Assembly: GCA_947448725.1 (NCBI GenBank)
Contig: CANFOM010000009.1
Coordinates: 1 to 64,000 of the forward strand
DNA length: 64,000 nt
Reading direction: 5' to 3'
Source of the DNA: Bacteroidota bacterium
GTDB taxonomy: Bacteria; Bacteroidota; Bacteroidia; Chitinophagales; Chitinophagaceae
The notes under the pieces are model-generated. The model made no database searches and had not been told where the DNA came from. It saw nothing but the letters and a program-made list of their open reading frames with translations. Of this stretch, positions 9,997 through 19,245 are shown piece after piece. A program made the translations under genes and the position numbers. The stretch's first letter is position 1. Each line of letters opens with the position of its first letter.

Positions 9997-11133
9997 TTAT
10001 CTATCAATATCGGGTATCACTAAATCCAAGGTACCCATGCTCGCCATTAAATCTCCAATCTTGCTTCCTGCAGCAATATGATTTAATACAGAAAGGTTAG
10101 AAAATCCTGGAGATCTAAATTTAATTCTGTGGGGGGTAGTACCGCCTTCGCTTACTACAAATACACCTAATTCACCTCTTGCCGTTTCTACTCTAGTATA
10201 AAATTCTCCTTTAGGTAATTTTAAAACATTTTTTGTTTTGCCTACAAAATCACCTTCTGGAATATTGTCAATTAATTGTTCAATAATGCGGATTGATTGA
10301 TTCATTTCTTTCACGCGCACCATGTAGCGGGCAAAAGAATCGCCTGCCGTTTCTAGTACTTCATCAAACTCTACTTTGTCATACACTTCGTAAGGATAAA
10401 TTTTTCTGATATCACAACTCACGCCACTCGCACGAGCAACAGGCCCAGTACAACCATAAGAGATAGCGTCTTCGGCACTTAAAATACCCACGCCCTTGGT
10501 TCTGCTTTGAAAAATAACATTGTTGGTGACTAAATCTTCATACTCATTCACTTTAGATTTGAATTGAGTGATAAATGCTTTTACCTTTTTTTGAAAATCT
10601 GGATGAATATCATACATCAATCCACCTGGAACAATATAGTTCATGGTTAATCTTGCACCGCAAGTGTCTTCCATAATATCAGTAATCATTTCTCTTTCTC
10701 TAAAGGCATAGAAGAAAGGAGTAAAAGCACCTAAGTCCATTGCCATAGCACCTAACCACAATTCATGTGAGGCAATACGGGTTAATTCGCTTAAAATTAC
10801 ACGCACGTATTTGGCGCGATCAGGTACTTCAATGGCCATGCCTTTTTCAACCAATAACGCACAACCTAAATTATTGATATGAGAAGATAAATAATCCATT
10901 CTACTGGTCACGTAAATAAATTGGCGATACGTTAAACTCTCGCACATTTTTTCGATAGAACGGTGGATGTAGCCTAAATGGGGTTCAATTTTTTTAATCG
11001 TTTCTCCATTTAAAGTAACTACTAAATGAAGTACACCGTGAGTGGCAGGGTGTTGAGGCCCCATATTAATAACCAATTCGCCTTCGGCACCTAATTCGCT
11101 GGTATCTTTTATTATTTCAGTTTGATTGTACAT
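9997..11133 (-). CDS. nuoD: NADH-quinone oxidoreductase subunit D
   Basis: 378 aa; NMGPQHPATHGVLHLVVTLNGE and SPGFSNLSVL motifs. Confidence 0.97.
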   Translation of the reverse strand: MYNQTEIIKDTSELGAEGELVINMGPQHPATHGVLHLVVTLNGETIKKIEPHLGYIHRSIEKMCESLTYRQFIYVTSRMDYLSSHINNLGCALLVEKGMAIEVPDRAKYVRVILSELTRIASHELWLGAMAMDLGAFTPFFYAFREREMITDIMEDTCGARLTMNYIVPGGLMYDIHPDFQKKVKAFITQFKSKVNEYEDLVTNNVIFQSRTKGVGILSAEDAISYGCTGPVARASGVSCDIRKIYPYEVYDKVEFDEVLETAGDSFARYMVRVKEMNQSIRIIEQLIDNIPEGDFVGKTKNVLKLPKGEFYTRVETARGELGVFVVSEGGTTPHRIKFRSPGFSNLSVLNHIAAGSKIGDLMASMGTLDLVIPDIDR

Positions 11134-11140
11134 GTGCCTA

Positions 11141-11593
11141 TTATAATTTTATCATGTTGATAGGGTCTTCAAAATCTTTTCTTAATGGGTAGCCTTTGAA
11201 GTCTTCCTCCAAAATTAATTTTCTTAAATCGGGATGGTTGGTAAAATCTACGCCAAACATTTCAAATACTTCACGCTCTAAAAATTCGGCTGTTCTCCAA
11301 ATGTCACAAACTGTTTCAATGACTGCTTGTTCGCGATTTAAATTTGATTTGATGACAATGCTTTGACGGTGGGTGGTAGCCGACAAATGATATACCATGG
11401 TTAAGTGTGTTTTAAAATCAATACAGGTCAAACAAAACAAATAATTCATTTGCATCATACCTGTTCTTAAAGCAGCCATCGCGGGCTTTAATTGAGCGGG
11501 CTCCAATAAAACGTTTAACCATTCGCCTGTTTCGTCGAAAGTAGCGGCCGGTGCAATGGAACTGATGTATTCTTTTATTTCTTCGTTGGTCAT
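11141..11593 (-). CDS. nuoC: NADH-quinone oxidoreductase subunit C
   Basis: 150 aa; EREVFEMFGVDFTNHPDLRKLILEEDFKGYPLRKDF motif. Confidence 0.95.
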   Translation of the reverse strand: MTNEEIKEYISSIAPAATFDETGEWLNVLLEPAQLKPAMAALRTGMMQMNYLFCLTCIDFKTHLTMVYHLSATTHRQSIVIKSNLNREQAVIETVCDIWRTAEFLEREVFEMFGVDFTNHPDLRKLILEEDFKGYPLRKDFEDPINMIKL

Positions 11594-11652
11594 TGTTATA
11601 AATTAACTTCTAAATTTTTTTAATCATTTCAACATGCGTAATCTTCTCTTCT

Positions 11653-12198
11653 TTATCCTTTAAATTCTCCTCTAATTTGTTCTCTAGTCATACCTAATTT
11701 AATTTTCTCCTGTAAAGAAATTAAAGAGTGTAATAGAGCTTCGGGGCGAGGAGGGCAACCTGGAATATATACATCCACTGGAATAATATGATCGGCACCT
11801 TTTACTACAGAATAGGTGTTGTAAAAAAACGGACCACCACTAATAGCGCAGGCGCCCATGGCAATCACATATTTTGGATCGGCCATTTGGTCGTATAATC
11901 TTTTTAATACAGGCGCCATTTTATTGACAATGGTACCTGCAATAATAATTACATCTGCTTGACGTGGTGAGGCTCTTGCTACTTCAAAACCAAAACGTGA
12001 AAAGTCGTATTTGGCCGAAGCGGTCGACATCATTTCAATACCACAACAGCTTGTGGCAAAAGACAAGGGCCATAAAGAATTGGAACGTGCCCAATTAATC
12101 ACACTATCAAAAGTACTTACGACAATTCCACCACCTGGTGTTTCGTGGACGATACCTGGAAAAGGTTCGTTACCAGCAATATTTTCTCTTAATTCCAT
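11653..12198 (-). CDS. nuoB: NADH-quinone oxidoreductase subunit B
   Basis: 181 aa; [17 protein letters not shown] and [16 protein letters not shown] motifs. Confidence 0.97.
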   Translation of the reverse strand: MELRENIAGNEPFPGIVHETPGGGIVVSTFDSVINWARSNSLWPLSFATSCCGIEMMSTASAKYDFSRFGFEVARASPRQADVIIIAGTIVNKMAPVLKRLYDQMADPKYVIAMGACAISGGPFFYNTYSVVKGADHIIPVDVYIPGCPPRPEALLHSLISLQEKIKLGMTREQIRGEFKG

Positions 12199-12539
12199 TT
12201 TAATGCACCTTTTTTATGAGCGTATAAAAAGCCCATGAATAATATAAATATGAAAACGATGATTTCAATTAAGGCAACCATGCCTACTTTTTTTACGACC
12301 ACGGCCCAAGGGTATAAAAAAACCAATTCTACATCAAAAATGAGAAACAATAAGGCAAATAAATAATAGCCCACATTAAATTGATGCCAAGGAGAAGTGT
12401 CGGTTGGAATACCACACTCATAAGCTTGACCTTTTTGAGGATTTTTGCTTCCTTTAACTAAAATTTTTCCAACTAAAATACCACCAGCAGAAAATGCAAT
12501 AGCGGCAATTAATAAAGCAATCAATGAAATAGCACCCAT
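12189..12539 (-). CDS. nuoA: NADH-quinone oxidoreductase subunit A
   Basis: 116 aa; [40 protein letters not shown]; overlaps nuoB by 10 bp. Confidence 0.95.
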   Translation of the reverse strand: MGAISLIALLIAAIAFSAGGILVGKILVKGSKNPQKGQAYECGIPTDTSPWHQFNVGYYLFALLFLIFDVELVFLYPWAVVVKKVGMVALIEIIVFIFILFMGFLYAHKKGALKWN

Positions 12540-12591
12540 AGTAAATTAGGTATAAAAATGATGCTGTAAAGTAGCAATAAAATGGCTAATA

Positions 12592-12605
12592 ATTACCTAG
12601 GTAAT
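12592..12605. promoter_or_regulatory. Perfect 14-bp palindrome ATTACCTAGGTAAT upstream of nuoA, followed by two TAATCCAC direct repeats (12602-12609, 12613-12620)
   Basis: Read directly; intergenic between nuoA start and the TonB receptor stop. Confidence 0.4.
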
Positions 12606-12699
12606 CCACATCTAATCCACGTATTAGCGTATTTTATTAAAGTAGAACGTTTGGTCTGATATGAATCAGGTTTTGTTTCCCGCAATTGGATTAAAATCA

Positions 12700-15060
12700 T
12701 TAAAATCTGTAAGACAAAGTAGTCCCAAAAGTAGCAGGATCACCCAAATGAACTGCTCCAAAATCATAGCCATAGGAGATAAATTTGGTCCCGGTAATAT
12801 TTTTTGCCCAAAAAGACAATCCAATTTTGTCATTTTCGATACCAGCTTTCGCATTCAATAATTGATAAGGAGATTGCTGAATGGTATTGGCTAAATCAAA
12901 ATAGGTGGTTCCAATATATTTCCATTCTCCTCTTAAGATGGCCTTCATATTTTTAGTAATTGCATAAGTGTATTGTGCAGCTAATAAGGAAGTCATGGAA
13001 GGAGTGAATATTGGATGTTTGCTTGCTAAATTTACACTTTCTCCTTGTGAAGCGATGTCTAATTTGTCAAAGCTAGCATTGGTAGTTCCAAAAGCATATT
13101 GTACTAATAAACCTTTGGCAGGTATCACAATTAATTCTGCTTCCATTCCTTTACTGGTTAATTGACCTGTATTTTTTGTAATAGTAATAGCGTCTGGCAA
13201 TACCAAGCTAGGTACTTGCGCATCTGTAACTTTAGTATAAAACAAAGCAATATTTAATTGTAATTTATTGGAAAACCAATTGTTTTTTAGGCCTGTTTCA
13301 AAGTTGCTACTGTATTCAGGTAAAAAGCCTACGAGTGGCGGCTGTGAAGGATCTGAAGATAGTGGAGATAAACCACCTGCTCTAAATCCTCTACTGTAAT
13401 TACCATACCATAAGCTATTGTTATTGACTTGATAGTCCAAAGATAATTTTGGCGACAAGGCATTGAAATTTATTCTTCCTAAAGTGTCTGTTCTTGTAAT
13501 GTATTGATCTGTACTTGGATCATGTTGGTAAGTGCCTAATACAGATTGTGATTGATTTTCATAATCATTGCGCAATCCAAAAGTAATATTCAATTGATTG
13601 GTTAAAGCATAAGTAGCTTGACCATACAAAGCAAAACCTTTTTTAATGGTGGTGCTAATACTAGTAGTACTAAACAAAGAATCTCCAATCATCATCATAT
13701 TGGCATCCATCCCAAAACGGGTAGCTTGTTTTACGGGAGCATCTTGATAAAATAAGAAAGCGCCAGCGGTCCATTTAAATTTACTATTATTATAGTTGCT
13801 AGTAAATTTAAAATCCTGGGTAAGTACTTTGATATTATTCCATTTATTTCCATAATTATTAATAACAGAAACGGCGTCTATAGGAGAAAAATCTCCATCA
13901 ATTGGGTTGGTATAATAACGGTAATTTTGTTGATACGCAGTTTGACTACTAAAATTAAATCCATTGCCCGCATAATGAATAGATAAGCCAGTATTAGTGG
14001 TTTGGTCCATCATGGTGGTGGTGCTATTTTGATTTAATTTATAAGGGTTGGCAAAAGCTTCTTCGGTGCCAAAAACCAATGGGAAAGCTCCTTTATTTTG
14101 ATTGGAGAGATGTTTGAAATTTAAATTCATGGTCCAACGATCGTTGACCAAGTATTTTAAAAAATAATTACCAGACAATCCGTTTTGTTGATCGTAACTG
14201 CTATTGGTATATTCATTGGTATAAAAACCATCTCTTTGATGGTGCATTAATGCTGCGCCAAAAAATAATTTATCTTTTATGATGGGCATTTTAAGTCCAA
14301 GCGTAGCTCTCTGTTGATTGTAATTTCCTACACTAAGATCTGCAAATCCGGTGGTGGTATTAGTGGGTTGTTTGGTGATAATATTAATAACACCGCCCAT
14401 GGCATTTCTTCCATATAAAGTTCCTTGTGGGCCACGCAACACTTCAATTCTTTCAATATCAAATAAAGTAGGAATATAAGTGTCTAAGCTAAATTGGTTT
14501 ACGCCATCAATATAAGTAGCCACCGTAGGATCGTAAGAACTAGTGGCAATGCCCCTTACAGAGGTTACATCACGAGCATCACCTGGATCTGCACTGTATA
14601 AATTAGGGATGATTCCAGTAATTTCTTTGGTATTCCACAAACCAAATGCATTTATTTGTTTTGCATTTAAAGCGGTAATACTTGATGGAATTTTTTGAAT
14701 TAATTCTTCTTGTTTTTGAGCAGTTACCACTAATTCATCTAAAGTATTCAGAGACTCTTCTAAAATAAAAACAGGAATGCTAGCATTTTTATATTTTTCT
14801 ACTTTTATGATTGGATGAATGGAAGAGAAATTAATATGACTAACTTCTAATTGATAATTGCCTGCGGTAGGTAATTTTAATTTAAAATTACCATTGCTAT
14901 CGGTGATGGCATTTGTATTCGCATTTAAAACCGAAATAGATGCATTAGCAATAGGTAAATTTTTAACATTGGTCAATTTACCTGTAAATACTTCCTGACT
15001 TTTTGAGTTGATACTTACTAAAATAAAGAAGGAGACTAATAAGGAAATTTGCTTGATCAT
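12700..15060 (-). CDS. TonB-dependent receptor with carboxypeptidase-like regulatory N-terminal domain
   Basis: 786 aa; signal peptide, plug (IERIEVLRGPQGTLYGRNAMGGVINIITKQP), beta-barrel ending in aromatic F. Confidence 0.92.
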   Translation of the reverse strand: MIKQISLLVSFFILVSINSKSQEVFTGKLTNVKNLPIANASISVLNANTNAITDSNGNFKLKLPTAGNYQLEVSHINFSSIHPIIKVEKYKNASIPVFILEESLNTLDELVVTAQKQEELIQKIPSSITALNAKQINAFGLWNTKEITGIIPNLYSADPGDARDVTSVRGIATSSYDPTVATYIDGVNQFSLDTYIPTLFDIERIEVLRGPQGTLYGRNAMGGVINIITKQPTNTTTGFADLSVGNYNQQRATLGLKMPIIKDKLFFGAALMHHQRDGFYTNEYTNSSYDQQNGLSGNYFLKYLVNDRWTMNLNFKHLSNQNKGAFPLVFGTEEAFANPYKLNQNSTTTMMDQTTNTGLSIHYAGNGFNFSSQTAYQQNYRYYTNPIDGDFSPIDAVSVINNYGNKWNNIKVLTQDFKFTSNYNNSKFKWTAGAFLFYQDAPVKQATRFGMDANMMMIGDSLFSTTSISTTIKKGFALYGQATYALTNQLNITFGLRNDYENQSQSVLGTYQHDPSTDQYITRTDTLGRINFNALSPKLSLDYQVNNNSLWYGNYSRGFRAGGLSPLSSDPSQPPLVGFLPEYSSNFETGLKNNWFSNKLQLNIALFYTKVTDAQVPSLVLPDAITITKNTGQLTSKGMEAELIVIPAKGLLVQYAFGTTNASFDKLDIASQGESVNLASKHPIFTPSMTSLLAAQYTYAITKNMKAILRGEWKYIGTTYFDLANTIQQSPYQLLNAKAGIENDKIGLSFWAKNITGTKFISYGYDFGAVHLGDPATFGTTLSYRF

Positions 15061-15102
15061 ATTTTGAGTTTTTGAGGGCTAGAAAATTTACTTTTGCGTA
15101 TG

Positions 15103-15110
15103 CAAATATA
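15103..15110 (-). promoter_or_regulatory. Candidate Bacteroidota -7 box TATATTTG for the TonB receptor
   Basis: TAnnTTTG 42 nt upstream of the ATG; no clear -33 box. Confidence 0.35.
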
Positions 15111-15160
15111 GGCTCAAATAAGGGCATTTTAGAAAAGTACAATGTAATAATTGTCCGTTT

Positions 15161-16012
15161 TTAAACGATTACAGTTAGGGCTAAAGGACTTATAGTAATA
15201 TTTAATAATTCGTTGTCCGTTAAAAGATTTTCACCATCAATATGAATAGGAGCATTATTTAAATAATGAATACTTGCTTCTTTACAACTTTGCAAGGTTA
15301 CATTTTTAGAATGGTGAATGCTTTTTTTAAACAACCTTATTGCTAGTATACCTGCTTGTATTTTATTTAAAATTCCAATTTTTACTAATTCCAATTGACC
15401 ATCTTGAATATTTGAAAATGGAGAGATGAATGCATTGTTTCCAAATTGATTGGCATTGGCAATGCTTAAAGAAAATACTTTTTCTACAAGGCCATTGTTA
15501 ATACGCACATTTATAGGTGTGTATTTAAAAAGAGTAATGATAGTTGCTTTCATGTAATTGATTAAACCACGACCTTCGCTATTGGCGAAACGATGTGCCA
15601 CAGCGGCATCAAAGCCAATTCCTGCTGTACAGAAAAATGGCTTATTGTTGATATAGCCTACATCTATTTTTATAGAAGCGCCTACCAAAGCTTTTTGAAA
15701 AGCTTTTTTATAATTTAGTGGAATATTTAAATGTCTAGCTAAGCCATTGCCTGAACCAACAGGAATAATTCCTAATGGGATTGATTTACCTACTAAGACG
15801 GATGCGACTTCATTAATAGTGCCATCGCCACCTATAGCAATAATTCGGGTAGCGCCTTTTTCGATAGCTTGTTGTGCAAAATGAGTGGCCTCTAATGGTT
15901 CAGTGGTTTCCCAAATAGTATGAGCGCTATTAGACTTAATAAGGTGAATTAGTTTCGTGTATTTTACCTTATTTTTACTACCAGCATTAGGGTTGATAAT
16001 GAAATGGAACAT
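15161..16012 (-). CDS. Diacylglycerol/lipid kinase family protein
   Basis: 283 aa; FIINPNAGSKNK, IAIGGDGTINEVA, GIIPVGSGNGLARHL motifs. Confidence 0.93.
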   Translation of the reverse strand: MFHFIINPNAGSKNKVKYTKLIHLIKSNSAHTIWETTEPLEATHFAQQAIEKGATRIIAIGGDGTINEVASVLVGKSIPLGIIPVGSGNGLARHLNIPLNYKKAFQKALVGASIKIDVGYINNKPFFCTAGIGFDAAVAHRFANSEGRGLINYMKATIITLFKYTPINVRINNGLVEKVFSLSIANANQFGNNAFISPFSNIQDGQLELVKIGILNKIQAGILAIRLFKKSIHHSKNVTLQSCKEASIHYLNNAPIHIDGENLLTDNELLNITISPLALTVIV

Positions 16013-16016
16013 GGTT

Positions 16017-16024
16017 CAAAATTA
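16017..16024 (-). promoter_or_regulatory. Candidate -7 box TAATTTTG ending 4 nt before the lipid kinase ATG
   Basis: Minus-strand TAATTTTG-AACC-ATG. Confidence 0.5.
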
Positions 16025-16079
16025 GTATAAAATAGCCAATAATTTTATATCAGCTAAAACCCTGTGCTGTTAACAAAGT

Positions 16080-17252
16080 ATGCTTTTATATCTAACCATA
16101 TTGGGGTTTTTAGTATCATTTTTGATCTTAATAAATTTAAGAACATCAAATAAAGCGAATCTGTACTTGTTCTTTTTCTTTTTAATTAATAATATATATT
16201 CCTTAGCCCATTATGCGGCTTTATATTCTAGCAATAAATATTTTATTGCCATTATGTTAGTTCACTTCACCCCTTTTTATTTATTATTAGGGCCATTTTT
16301 TTATTTTTATGTAAGGGGCTTAGTGTATGATGATCATAAGTTATATAAGAAAGATATTATTCATTTCATTCCCGCTATTATTATTTTAATCAATATATGT
16401 CCTTATCTTTTAAATAGGTTTGATCAAAAGTTATTTTTTGCAGATGAAGTAATGAGAGAACCATTTAATATGTTTAAATATAATTTTCTATTTCTATCGC
16501 CTTCGGCAAGTTTTATTTCTAGGCCCATTTTTGCTATTTCATATGTCATTCCGGCGGCAGTTTTAATTTACAAAAAAAGAATAAATGAAAATTACAATAA
16601 CATGCAATCGAGGCTTATTTATCGGTGGTTAATTTCACTCATAGCTATGTCTTTGCTTCTTTATTTTGCTTTTTTAATGTTTTCTATTATTGGATACGAG
16701 ACAAGGAACACCCATGAAACTGAAGTTAGAAGCGAGTATATTTTATATGCAACAGGGCTAGGACTAATATTGTTAAATTTTTCATTGTTATTTTTCCCCA
16801 ATATTTTATATGGATTACCGCAATTAGATTATGCAATACTTAAACCAAAACTGAATTTAGAAGTATCAAATGAAATACTCAATAAAGAGGCAAAAAGTTT
16901 TGAAATTTCTGAGGATAAAATAGAGCTCCTCAAATCTAAGATTGACATCTATTTGCAAGGCTTTCCCTATCTTAATAAAAATTTTACACTTTCAGTGATG
17001 TCAGCTGAAACGGATATTCCTGCACATCACTTATCTTATTATTTAAATGAACACTTGAAAATTAATTTTAATACATGGAAAAACGATTTGAGAATAAACC
17101 ATGTAATTGAATTAATAAAAAGTGGTTCCTATGAAAGGCTCACTTTAGATGCTTTATCTAAGCAATCGGGATTTGGATCAAGAAGTAGTTTTATAAATGC
17201 CTTCAAATTGAAAACTGGGCTGACCCCTTCTGAATATTTACAAAATTTGTAA
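16080..17252 (+). CDS. AraC-family transcriptional regulator with multi-TM N-terminal region; paralogue of 1023..2177
   Basis: 390 aa; TM-rich N-terminal half; C-terminal HTH LDALSKQSGFGSRSSFINAFKLKTGLTPSEYLQNL; shared GLP linker and LKINFN motif. Confidence 0.88.
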   Translation: MLLYLTILGFLVSFLILINLRTSNKANLYLFFFFLINNIYSLAHYAALYSSNKYFIAIMLVHFTPFYLLLGPFFYFYVRGLVYDDHKLYKKDIIHFIPAIIILINICPYLLNRFDQKLFFADEVMREPFNMFKYNFLFLSPSASFISRPIFAISYVIPAAVLIYKKRINENYNNMQSRLIYRWLISLIAMSLLLYFAFLMFSIIGYETRNTHETEVRSEYILYATGLGLILLNFSLLFFPNILYGLPQLDYAILKPKLNLEVSNEILNKEAKSFEISEDKIELLKSKIDIYLQGFPYLNKNFTLSVMSAETDIPAHHLSYYLNEHLKINFNTWKNDLRINHVIELIKSGSYERLTLDALSKQSGFGSRSSFINAFKLKTGLTPSEYLQNL

Positions 17253-17264
17253 TGTGTATCCTTT

Positions 17265-17282
17265 TTTAGATAATTATCTAAA
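17265..17282. promoter_or_regulatory. 18-bp perfect palindrome TTTAGATAATTATCTAAA
   Basis: Read directly, just downstream of the AraC regulator stop. Confidence 0.45.
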
Positions 17283-17423
17283 TATTTGTTTTAGTTTAGG
17301 AAAACAGGACAAGGATTTTTGCTCTTATTATAGGCTATTTTAATCACTTTGTCTGCTTTTATGAAATATAGACAATGTTCTAGTACTAGATTTAAGTCTA
17401 GAAATTTTCAAACCTTATTTTCG

Positions 17424-17453
17424 CCCGCTCCTATAAAGAGTGGGATTTTTTTT
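17424..17453 (+). terminator. Rho-independent terminator-like hairpin
   Basis: CCCGCTC-CTATAAA-GAGTGGG (one G-U) followed by ATTTTTTTT. Confidence 0.65.
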
Positions 17454-17505
17454 GTCTAAATAGTTTAATAATTCCAGACAAATATCTAAATGAATTTAGT
17501 TTAAT

Positions 17506-18303
17506 ATGATCAATTTAAAACACTTGTTAGTTTGCTTTTGCATTATAGGGTCTATTCAGGTTCAAGGGCAGCAAATAGTAAATCTAAAAAAGCAAAGCAC
17601 TCAATCCTTAGATAGCGCTTATTTGCTTCATCCTTTTAAGGATAAGATTCAAGCTATAAAGTTAGAAATTAAGAAAGAGCTGGGTAAATTATTCGTAGAT
17701 TTTAATGACAATAATGTTTATCTATTGTCTGGTATTGGCTTATCAAAGCAATTTATTAATGCAGGAAATTACAATTCTAGTTTTAATTATGATTTAGCAA
17801 ATAATAAATCTGCTTTTAAACCTGGTTATTACCTTGGTTTTAGAGTGGATGGTGTATATAAAGAAAAACATCTTTATTCCTTTGCTGTTAGTTTAGATAG
17901 AATTTCATCTGGTACTGAATATGCTAATTCGACTAGTTTACAACCCTTTATCGGTAATTTTTCTAGATTCAAGGCCGATGATCAATTTTTAAATTTTAGC
18001 CTAGCTGCTCATTATAAAAAATTACTACCATTTAAACCTAATATAAGATCTAATTTTTATATAGTAGGTGGTCCAAGTATCGATACTCGTCTTTCGGGAC
18101 AAAGTTCAGATAACTTAGTAAATAATAATTACCGCCGATTTATTTTAAGAGCTGATTTAGGTATTGAATACGAGAACAAATCTTTTTACACCTTATTTAT
18201 GCATTATAAACAAGGTGTGACCTCTTTTACAAAATCGCCCGTCTCAACCCATCTTAATTCACTTGAAATAGGTTTATTGATGAAAGCAAGTGATTTGTTC
18301 TAA
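17506..18303 (+). CDS. Outer-membrane beta-barrel-like hypothetical protein
   Basis: 265 aa; signal peptide (IQVQGQQ); alternating hydrophobic/aromatic strands. Confidence 0.7.
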   Translation: MINLKHLLVCFCIIGSIQVQGQQIVNLKKQSTQSLDSAYLLHPFKDKIQAIKLEIKKELGKLFVDFNDNNVYLLSGIGLSKQFINAGNYNSSFNYDLANNKSAFKPGYYLGFRVDGVYKEKHLYSFAVSLDRISSGTEYANSTSLQPFIGNFSRFKADDQFLNFSLAAHYKKLLPFKPNIRSNFYIVGGPSIDTRLSGQSSDNLVNNNYRRFILRADLGIEYENKSFYTLFMHYKQGVTSFTKSPVSTHLNSLEIGLLMKASDLF

Positions 18304-18314
18304 AATAAAATAAT

Positions 18315-18734
18315 ATGAAAAACTTTTTAATAATTATCTGTGCTTTGATATTTCTTTTTTCTTCTTGTAATAAAGACACCACTGGTGCAGAAATTAATTT
18401 GGCCTATCAAATGGTTTCAGATAAAATTTGGTATTTGGACTACAATCAAACCATTACTTCCACTGGAACTACCACAAAAACTTATATCGGGCAATCTACC
18501 TATTTTATAAAATTTTTAAAAAACCTCACTACTGTAGATTCTGATGGCATATCAGGAAGCTATTCTGTTGTAAAAGTGAATAGCAAATTAGAAATTCATG
18601 TTCTAGCCAAAACAGCTGGAGCTAATTCGTTAGAGTATATCTATAATATTGAAACTTTAGGCGCAAATAACATGATTTTATACTATGTAAATTCTGGAAA
18701 TACTATTAAATTTTTTTATAGCACTAGTCATTAA
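18315..18734 (+). CDS. Putative lipoprotein
   Basis: 139 aa; N-terminal MKNFLIIICALIFLFSSC lipobox. Confidence 0.75.
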   Translation: MKNFLIIICALIFLFSSCNKDTTGAEINLAYQMVSDKIWYLDYNQTITSTGTTTKTYIGQSTYFIKFLKNLTTVDSDGISGSYSVVKVNSKLEIHVLAKTAGANSLEYIYNIETLGANNMILYYVNSGNTIKFFYSTSH

Positions 18735-18735
18735 A

Positions 18736-19230
18736 ATGAAGAAACCTTATATTTTATTAATTATTGTTATGATGCTTTGCAGCACTGCTCAAGCTCAAAT
18801 TGTTATGAGTAGTGTTGGCATGATTGGCGCAGCTTTAGGAACCGTAAGCGCATTAAATTTTAAAAGTTCGGCCACTTGCATAGATGTGCAATCGGGGGTA
18901 GCCGTGTTAAATGGACCTCGAGGTAATGGTGAGTTTTCTTTTAGTTGCGAAGTGGCAATGAATTTTAATAGTTTAGGTATTAAATTATTCCCCAATCCGG
19001 TAAATAGCAATACAAAAGTAAAGTTTATAAATACCCCCCCTTTAACCGAACAATTTAATTTACAAGTATATACGTTAGAGGGACAATTTATTAGTTCTAA
19101 AAAAGAAACTGGTTATAATTTATTTCAAGGAATCACTATGGACCTAGGTTCCCTAACCTCCGGTATTTATATTTTAAAAATAGAATCTACTCAATTTGTA
19201 GATGTTATCAAATTTATTAAAGCGAATTAG
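18736..19230 (+). CDS. Short secreted protein with T9SS type A C-terminal sorting domain
   Basis: 164 aa; signal peptide; LFPNPVNSNTKVKF...LQVYTLEGQFI...LTSGIYILKI...VIKFIKAN. Confidence 0.85.
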   Translation: MKKPYILLIIVMMLCSTAQAQIVMSSVGMIGAALGTVSALNFKSSATCIDVQSGVAVLNGPRGNGEFSFSCEVAMNFNSLGIKLFPNPVNSNTKVKFINTPPLTEQFNLQVYTLEGQFISSKKETGYNLFQGITMDLGSLTSGIYILKIESTQFVDVIKFIKAN

Positions 19231-19245
19231 AACAATAGTTAACTT

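Noticed and set aside
12661-12861. Small ORFs on both strands at the 3' end of the TonB receptor gene
   Set aside because: Overlap the receptor barrel coding sequence; no independent support.
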